Origin: Microbacterium sp. CH12i | Lineage (GTDB): Bacteria > Actinomycetota > Actinomycetes > Actinomycetales > Microbacteriaceae | Reading direction: 5' to 3' | DNA: 64,000 bases | NCBI RefSeq assembly: GCF_000685355.1 | Contig: NZ_JHET01000010.1 | Coordinates: 248,001-312,000 of the forward strand | Shown here: positions 58,818 through 64,000 of the stretch, piece after piece | Layout of the letters: each line of letters starts with the position of its first letter | Numbering within the stretch: the stretch's first letter is position 1 | Position numbers and translations under genes: made by a program | The notes under the pieces: model-generated | The model's database searches: none | The model's input: the letters and a program-made list of their open reading frames with translations, nothing else | What the model was told of the DNA's origin: nothing

Positions 58818-58944
58818 GTGATTACTCCTTCATTACCGTGAGACCGGACGGCCTCACCCAAGATCCCTTGTCTGCGCGCCGCCCTTTGAAAAAACTCAGG
58901 GACCACGGCACACGAACTGCGCACAGGAGTGTGCACAGACTCCA

Positions 58945-59604
58945 TCAGTTTAGCACGGATGCTTCCCGTGCCCCGCGCCCCCATCGAAACGGCGACACCG
59001 TCCGATCGCCGGGAACCCAGAACCGCCAGGGGAAGGCGCCAGTCCCTGCCACTCCAGCTACTCCGACGCGCGGCCCGCTTGCGACCTCGGCGAGCGGCTC
59101 GCCGAGCCACAGCTCCGCACGGGCACCGGCCAACTCTTGTCCTGTGACCGCGTCGATGCCGTCATGCATCGGATACCGCAGCCCGATTACCTGGCCGAGT
59201 CGGCCGGGACCGCGCGCGAGATCGCGCCCACTCCGGCGGGATCGTGCGGTCGCAGCATCCGCCCCTCCGATCACCTCACCGGCACGCAACAGCACACCAC
59301 CGGCCACACCCTCGGGCCCGCATACGACGTTCACGCACGAATGGATGCCGTGGCTGAGGTACACGTAGAGATGCCCAGGCTCGCCCCACATCGTGGCGTT
59401 CCGGGCAGTGAGTCCCATCCGCGCATGCGATCCGGGGTCTGGCAGTTCGCCAGTATCGCGCCCGTGATACGCCTCGACCTCGGTAATGCGTAGTCGCACC
59501 TCGATCTCATCGACTGTGGTGCGAAGTTCCGCCCCGAGCAGCCGAGGAGCGACCTCAAGCGGCAACCGTTCGAGGTCTGCTCTCGTCGCGCGTCGGTGCG
59601 TCAT
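58945..59604 (-). CDS. 3-methyladenine DNA glycosylase (AAG/MPG family)
   Basis: 219 residues from ATG 59604. LGAELRTTVDEIEVRLRITEVEAYHGRDTGELPDP is the family start (E catalytic in EVEAY), then RNATMWGEPGHLYVYLSHGIH. It removes alkylated purines from DNA. Stop of the propeller gene lies four bases upstream, so they may be cotranscribed. Confidence 0.9.
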   Translation of the reverse strand: MTHRRATRADLERLPLEVAPRLLGAELRTTVDEIEVRLRITEVEAYHGRDTGELPDPGSHARMGLTARNATMWGEPGHLYVYLSHGIHSCVNVVCGPEGVAGGVLLRAGEVIGGADAATARSRRSGRDLARGPGRLGQVIGLRYPMHDGIDAVTGQELAGARAELWLGEPLAEVASGPRVGVAGVAGTGAFPWRFWVPGDRTVSPFRWGRGAREASVLN

Positions 59605-59608
59605 GTTC

Positions 59609-61183
59609 TCAGAATCCGGGCGCCATTTGGCACCACGAGACGTCAAAGCCGGTGAGTACGACCAACTCTTTGCCCGAGCGCAGGTCCATGAGGTGCGTCT
59701 GCAGAGTCTTCGGTAGAGGCATGTGCATGTCGTCGTAGGCGTTCTCGATCAGCTTCGGCGCGACGGTGACCGCGGCGTACTGTCCGCTCGGCGAAGCGCA
59801 CGCCTGAAGAATCGCATTGCCAGCTACGACTTCGAGGAGCGGGGTCGCCGTGCCGTCGTCGTCGACGCGGAGGGTCGCCTGTCCCGTGGGCAGACCGGAG
59901 GGATCGCGCGCGACGACGTGACGCAGGGTACCCCCGGGGTACGGCGTGATGGTGGTCGCGGGCCCGTAATCCGGAACGGATGCCGAAAGCTGCATCTCTG
60001 AACCATCAGCGAGGTTCAGCTCGATCGTGCTGCCATCCGCACGTTCGATGATGGCGGTGTAAGTGCCGCGCGAGACGCCGAGCAGGCGCATCGCGATGCC
60101 CAGGTTCTGCGGGCCGGCGTCACCGGCGCGGTCATCGAGCGACAGCGTGCCGGCAAAGTCGATGAACACGACAGCGGCGGAGTCGGGTACGAACTGCCAC
60201 TCTGCGATGCTGGCTTCTTTGCCGCCAATCGCGACGATGTGCGGTTCATCATTGCCAGTGATCGACTGCGTGACGAGCACGCTCGCTCGGCCACTGGTTT
60301 CACTGATCTTGCGGTCGGAATAGGTATAGGCCACTAAGCCGCCGCGGTCGGAAACCTGCACGGTGCTGACCAGGCCGTCGCCGGGCAAAGGTAGTTCGCG
60401 CTCGTTTTTCCCGTCGCGATCCATCACCAGGATCTTCGACGTATCGCCGTCCTCGACCGCGACGACGAGGTGGGTGCGCGTGGCCCGATAGTCGTTGATG
60501 CGCGCGTGGGTGAAGACGGGCACTCCGTTGCCGGAGAGATCGGTGCGGAAGATCGTGTCGTCGTCTGCCGTGCGGTTGAGCAGGAAAACCTCGGCGGCGG
60601 GGGTCGCAAATTTCGTCTCAAGGTTGGATGCCGGTCCCCCACCGGTTCCGATGACACCGGCGACGCTGACCGTGTAGTCGGTCGCGTCGTCAAGTGGAAC
60701 GGTGAAGCGAATACCAACGTTTCGGCCGGCCGCGTCGACAGTGAAAGGCGCCGCCGGTTCCACCGTGACCTGTGCGGCATCGATCTCTTGCAACGACTGA
60801 TTTGCCGTCAGGATGACGCGGCTGCCGGAGACATCAATGGCCTCGGCAGGGTCGACCTGCACTTGGCTCAACCGCGGCCCCTGGAAAAGACTGACGATAC
60901 CGAGCCCGGCGACGACGAGGACGAGAACTGCGATGACGGCGAGCAGCGAGTAGAGAAAGCGGCGATTCTTGGGTGCGGATGGTGTGGCAGGCTCAGGCGC
61001 TTCGACAGGCGCAGGGACCGAGCGTGCGGGCTCCGCGACAGGCGGGACGGCTGGAACGTCGATCGGCTCAGCGGCCGGAATCTCGGGGACCTTCTTCGCC
61101 TCGACCGCGGCTTCAGTCGCCGCGCGCGCTGCCCTCGCCTCAGCACGCGTGCGCGGCGCCGCGTTCGGATCCTCAGTACTCAT
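59609..61183 (-). CDS. Membrane-anchored Ig-like and beta-propeller protein
   Basis: 524 residues from ATG 61183. Pro/Ala/Glu-rich N-terminal cytoplasmic tail, one membrane helix (RFLYSLLAVIAVLVLVVAGLGIV, about residues 73-95), an Ig-like domain (~100-210) and then a repeat-rich part with propeller-like strands (EVFLLNRTADDDTIFRTDLSGN). Its start overlaps the stop of the TIGR03943 gene by 11 bases. Function unknown; surface sensor or scaffold is a guess. Confidence 0.65.
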   Translation of the reverse strand: MSTEDPNAAPRTRAEARAARAATEAAVEAKKVPEIPAAEPIDVPAVPPVAEPARSVPAPVEAPEPATPSAPKNRRFLYSLLAVIAVLVLVVAGLGIVSLFQGPRLSQVQVDPAEAIDVSGSRVILTANQSLQEIDAAQVTVEPAAPFTVDAAGRNVGIRFTVPLDDATDYTVSVAGVIGTGGGPASNLETKFATPAAEVFLLNRTADDDTIFRTDLSGNGVPVFTHARINDYRATRTHLVVAVEDGDTSKILVMDRDGKNERELPLPGDGLVSTVQVSDRGGLVAYTYSDRKISETSGRASVLVTQSITGNDEPHIVAIGGKEASIAEWQFVPDSAAVVFIDFAGTLSLDDRAGDAGPQNLGIAMRLLGVSRGTYTAIIERADGSTIELNLADGSEMQLSASVPDYGPATTITPYPGGTLRHVVARDPSGLPTGQATLRVDDDGTATPLLEVVAGNAILQACASPSGQYAAVTVAPKLIENAYDDMHMPLPKTLQTHLMDLRSGKELVVLTGFDVSWCQMAPGF

Positions 61184-61964
61184 AGGGATCCCCTGGCTCG
61201 TCGATCGCGACAACCGATGTCGGCACGACGCGCAACGACCCGTCGGCATCTGCCTTGACGGTACCGGTGACCTCAACCCACTGACCGGTACCGTACTCGC
61301 TCGCGTCGATGCTGACGGGCACGGTGGCGGGTTGCGCGTCGATGACACAGTGCGTGATGATCATGCGGGTGAGGTTCACGGCATCCGCATCGCCGCCAGG
61401 GGTGACGAACCCGGTCAGAGTGACGGTAGAGCCGTCGTAGGCCTCTGGCCGCGTGGCCGTTGCGAACACGCTCGACCACTCGCCAATCCCAAAGGTCGTC
61501 GTATCGGCGACACCGAGGGTGGGGACGTCGGCTCCTGCGAACAATGCACCTCCGGCATCCGCGCGTGACATCGCCAGCTCTACGGACAACGATGCCGGTG
61601 GTAGTACGAGGGCGGCGACGACGACTCCACTCGCGAGCACGCCCGCCGAAATGGTGCCGATGACCGTCAGCGAACGGCGGCGGGATGCCGTGGCATCCAC
61701 AGCGTCACCAGCCGGAGCCTGCCCGTGATCATGTCCGTGATCCAGTTCTTCGCCGAGCGGTAGCGTGCACGACCAGATTGCTCCAGCAAGCACGACGACG
61801 GCTCCTGCGCAGGCGAACCAGATCGACTCAGGGCTGATGTAGAGCGTCAGCTGGCCAGTGACGGCGAGCCCGAGCGTCACGACCGAGATGGTGACCGCGA
61901 GGCCAAGGCCGAGCCAGCGCGAAGCGAGGGTCCGCGAACGGGAGAGTGTGTGGTTCTCAGCCAA
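61173..61964 (-). CDS. TIGR03943 membrane protein
   Basis: 263 residues. Two to three membrane helices, a His-rich loop LDHGHDHGQAP that could bind metal, and a C-terminal domain with ATRPEAYDGSTVTLTGFVTPGG and RMIITHCVIDAQP. TIGR03943 proteins are regularly found next to a permease with CxCG motif. The start overlaps the permease stop by eight bases. Confidence 0.83.
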   Translation of the reverse strand: MAENHTLSRSRTLASRWLGLGLAVTISVVTLGLAVTGQLTLYISPESIWFACAGAVVVLAGAIWSCTLPLGEELDHGHDHGQAPAGDAVDATASRRRSLTVIGTISAGVLASGVVVAALVLPPASLSVELAMSRADAGGALFAGADVPTLGVADTTTFGIGEWSSVFATATRPEAYDGSTVTLTGFVTPGGDADAVNLTRMIITHCVIDAQPATVPVSIDASEYGTGQWVEVTGTVKADADGSLRVVPTSVVAIDEPGDPYEY

Positions 61965-62994
61965 AGACGTTCACCCCGATCCCGATCGCGAAGGCGCTTG
62001 CCAGCACCACAGCCACGACGCCCACAAGTGTGCGGGCGGTGAAGGTGGTGCGCAGCAGCGCCAGCATCTTGATGTCGACGAGCGGACCCACCAGCAGGAA
62101 AGCGATCAGCGCGCCCGAAGAGAACGTCGAGGCGAACGAGAGCGCGAAGAAGGCATCAACGTTCGAGCAGATCGCGACGGTCATCGCGAGTGCCATCATC
62201 GCGACGATCGACAGCACCGGGTTCGATCCGATCGACAGCAGCACGTCGCGTGGGATCAGCACCTGCACGGCCCCGGCGAGCGCCGAGCCGATCACAAGAG
62301 CAGGCATGACCGCGCGTAGTTCAATGAGGAACTGCGTCAGGCTGCGACGGGTGGGTGAGCCGTGCTCGTGCGACACGCGCTCGCAGGTGGCCGTGAACTG
62401 CTGCGTGAGCAGGGCATCCGGCGAAGGGTGGCGGCTGTAGATCCAGCCAATGAGGTTCGCGATCAGGTAGCCGCCGACGAGACGAGCGACGAGGATCCCG
62501 CCGTCCCATCCGAAAGCGGCATGGGTGGTGATGATCACGATCGGGTTGACGATGGGGGCGGCCATGAGGAAGGTCATCGCCTCAGCAGGCGCAAGCCCGC
62601 GCATCATCAGCCCCCGGGCGAACGGCACGTTGCCGCACTCGCACACCGGAATCAGCATCCCGAGCAGCGACAGCACCGCGCGGCGCGCCCATCCCTGCCG
62701 GGGCAGCCAGCGGTGGATGAGGTCGGGCGGCAGCCACACCTGAACAACGATCGACAGCACGACCCCGAGCACCACAAACGGCAGCGCCTCGATGAGCACG
62801 CTGAGCGCGAGCGTCAGCCCGTCCTGTGCGCGATCGGGAAGAGCGTCCTGGAACAATGCAGGCGCGAAGCGGTCGATAAGGAAGAGCACTGCGAGGATGA
62901 CGATGCCCACAGCGAGCGCAATCCACGGCGAGTGCGGGGCGCGGTCACCGTGACGCTCAGCGGCCGTCTGGCGTGTCGAGGTACCGGTGATCAC
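61957..62994 (-). CDS. Permease (DUF318/YraQ type)
   Basis: 345 residues, about eight to nine membrane helices; PVCECGNVPFARGLMMRG is the family's metal-like motif, followed by FLMAAPIVNPIVI and CSNVDAFFALSFASTFSSG. The ion moved is not proven; neighbours Zur and znuB point to zinc. ATG overlaps zur stop (ATGA). Confidence 0.83.
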   Translation of the reverse strand: MITGTSTRQTAAERHGDRAPHSPWIALAVGIVILAVLFLIDRFAPALFQDALPDRAQDGLTLALSVLIEALPFVVLGVVLSIVVQVWLPPDLIHRWLPRQGWARRAVLSLLGMLIPVCECGNVPFARGLMMRGLAPAEAMTFLMAAPIVNPIVIITTHAAFGWDGGILVARLVGGYLIANLIGWIYSRHPSPDALLTQQFTATCERVSHEHGSPTRRSLTQFLIELRAVMPALVIGSALAGAVQVLIPRDVLLSIGSNPVLSIVAMMALAMTVAICSNVDAFFALSFASTFSSGALIAFLLVGPLVDIKMLALLRTTFTARTLVGVVAVVLASAFAIGIGVNVFG

Positions 62995-63410
62995 TCGGAA
63001 ACGGTTTCCCCGGCCGCCGCGCGCCGGTCAGTGCATGCCGTGCACAGCCCGAAGATATCGACGACGTGCTCGGCCGCGCTGAAGCCGTGCAGCGAGGCGG
63101 TGCGATGCGCCCATGCCTCGACGTCCTTCGCCTCGATCTCGACGGTCAGTCCGCAGGATCGGCAGATCAGGTGGTGATGGTGGCCCTGGGTCGAACAGGC
63201 ACGGTAGAGAGCCTCCCCCTCGGGGCTCTGCAGCGAGTCGGCATCGCCGGCCGACGCAAGCCCGGCGAGAGCCCGGTACACAGTCGCGAGACCAATGCCG
63301 GTGTTCTCTTCGCGGAGCGTGGCGTGCAGGCTCTGCGCGCTCACGAAACCATGCGCATCGGCGAGCGCGTCACGCACTCGCTCGCGCTGCCATGTGTTGC
63401 GCTGAGCCAT
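62991..63410 (-). CDS. zur: Zur, Fur-family zinc regulator
   Basis: 139 residues. Winged helix (LHATLREENTGIGLATVYRALAGL), then metal site STQGHHHHLICRSCG and structural Cys pair GLCTAC. Last CxxC plus HHHH is the Zur pattern. In the same operon as the zinc permease upstream (10 bases) and with the TIGR03943-permease pair downstream. It should control the zinc genes and perhaps rpmB-rpmG-rpsN. Confidence 0.85.
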   Translation of the reverse strand: MAQRNTWQRERVRDALADAHGFVSAQSLHATLREENTGIGLATVYRALAGLASAGDADSLQSPEGEALYRACSTQGHHHHLICRSCGLTVEIEAKDVEAWAHRTASLHGFSAAEHVVDIFGLCTACTDRRAAAGETVSE

Positions 63411-63419
63411 GTTCCGAGT

Positions 63420-64000
63420 CTAGGCCGAGAGGCTAGTCGACGGCTGGGAGGAGCGGCGCACCCGGTTGCGTGCGCGTTGCACAACCCAGCATCCGGCGTA
63501 GATGAGGAACGAGATCGTGGTGATGTACGGGCTCACCGGGAGCGTGCCGGCAAGGGCGAGCAGGATGCCGCCCACCGCCGACACAAAGCCGAACAGGGCA
63601 GCCAGCAGCGGGACGGTGAGCGGTCCTGCGGCGACGCGCATGGCCGCAGCAGCAGGAGTCACCAGCAACGCCATCACGAGCAGCGCACCGATGATGTGCA
63701 CGCTGACCGCGACAATAAGGCCGAGCAGGACCATGAACGCGAGGCTCAGCGCCCTGGTCGGGATGCCGCGGGCACTGGCTGCGACCGCGTCGAGGGAGTC
63801 GAACCGCAGCGGGTTCCACATCAGCAGCAGTCCGATGAGCACGAACGTGCTGATACCGATCAGCCAGCCGAGGTCGGGGCTCGATACCGAGACGATCTGC
63901 CCGGTGAGCAGGCTGAAGCGGTTCGCACTGCGCCCGTCATAAAGCGACAGGAACAGGATGCCGAGGCCAAGGCCGAACGGCATCAGCACACCGACGATCG
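63420..64000 (-). CDS. ZnuB-type zinc/manganese ABC permease, 5' end cut by window
   Basis: About 190 residues of the C-terminal part are visible, no start in the window. Five to six helices (GWLIGISTFVLIGLLLM, ALSLAFMVLLGLIVAVSVHIIGALLVMALLVTPAAAAM) with the EAA-like loop. This ABC-3 family carries zinc or manganese. Ten bases before zur. The ATPase and binding-protein genes lie beyond the edge. Confidence 0.85.
   Translation of the reverse strand, partial: IVGVLMPFGLGLGILFLSLYDGRSANRFSLLTGQIVSVSSPDLGWLIGISTFVLIGLLLMWNPLRFDSLDAVAASARGIPTRALSLAFMVLLGLIVAVSVHIIGALLVMALLVTPAAAAMRVAAGPLTVPLLAALFGFVSAVGGILLALAGTLPVSPYITTISFLIYAGCWVVQRARNRVRRSSQPSTSLSA

Overview
High-GC actinobacterial chromosome, most like a Microbacteriaceae member such as Microbacterium. 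The evidence is strongly GC-biased third codon positions, a SufS-SufU pair, a MetP-MetS transporter, a Pls/PosA-type synthetase, a DUF7882 protein, an IdeR/DtxR-type iron box and several apparently leaderless promoters. No rRNA, tRNA, CRISPR array or complete insertion sequence was seen. The window starts inside one gene and ends inside another.

Layout. 1-8 kb: 3' part of a polylysine-synthetase-like (Pls) gene, a Lys/Ala-rich histone-like protein, an SDR oxidoreductase, a secreted HELGH protein with a small membrane partner, a GntR regulator. 7.4-13.2 kb: NADP-binding oxidoreductase, rhodanese, SufU/SufS, DUF7882 protein, an FHA-like/CBS gene pair, an FMN reductase. 13.3-15.1 kb: MetS/MetP transporter. 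15.1-25.7 kb: a tightly packed sugar-alcohol operon (DeoR regulator, triose-phosphate-isomerase-like and RpiB-like isomerases, dihydroxyacetone-kinase-family kinase, ribose-type ABC importer, DUF2291 protein, alcohol dehydrogenase) plus a divergent second dehydrogenase; the combination fits tetritol (erythritol/threitol) catabolism. 25.7-30.6 kb: GNAT, amino-acid permease, a 58-residue acidic protein, an MFS exporter and its TetR regulator.

30.6-47.4 kb is an aromatic-acid island. A CYP199A-like P450 with a phthalate-type reductase should O-demethylate para-methoxybenzoates (veratrate, anisate). A LigM-like tetrahydrofolate-dependent demethylase with a stand-alone MetE-like protein should convert vanillate-type substrates. 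PobA converts 4-hydroxybenzoate to protocatechuate. A fused LigA-LigB ring-cleavage dioxygenase, LigI, LigJ and LigK carry the product towards pyruvate and oxaloacetate. Two IclR and two LysR regulators sit among these genes. The CHMS dehydrogenase (LigC step) is not in the window.

47.4-56.7 kb: Dps, a TspO-like membrane protein, a class-C beta-lactamase-fold protein without its catalytic residues, DUF2470 protein, iron-regulated heme oxygenase, a PIF1-type helicase, a CopD-CtaG fusion and HU. 56.8-58.1 kb: a DUF559 nuclease-like gene flanked by two 90-bp structured direct repeats. 58.1-64 kb: zinc-free L28/L33/S14 paralogues, 3-methyladenine glycosylase, a propeller lipoprotein-like protein, TIGR03943 protein, permease, Zur and the zinc ABC permease.

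An important caveat: fourteen genes contain a total of sixteen apparent frameshifts, and every one is repaired by adding back a single base. This includes HU, Dps, PobA and the P450. I read them as consensus errors of the source assembly, not as pseudogenes, and give the full repaired extents below.
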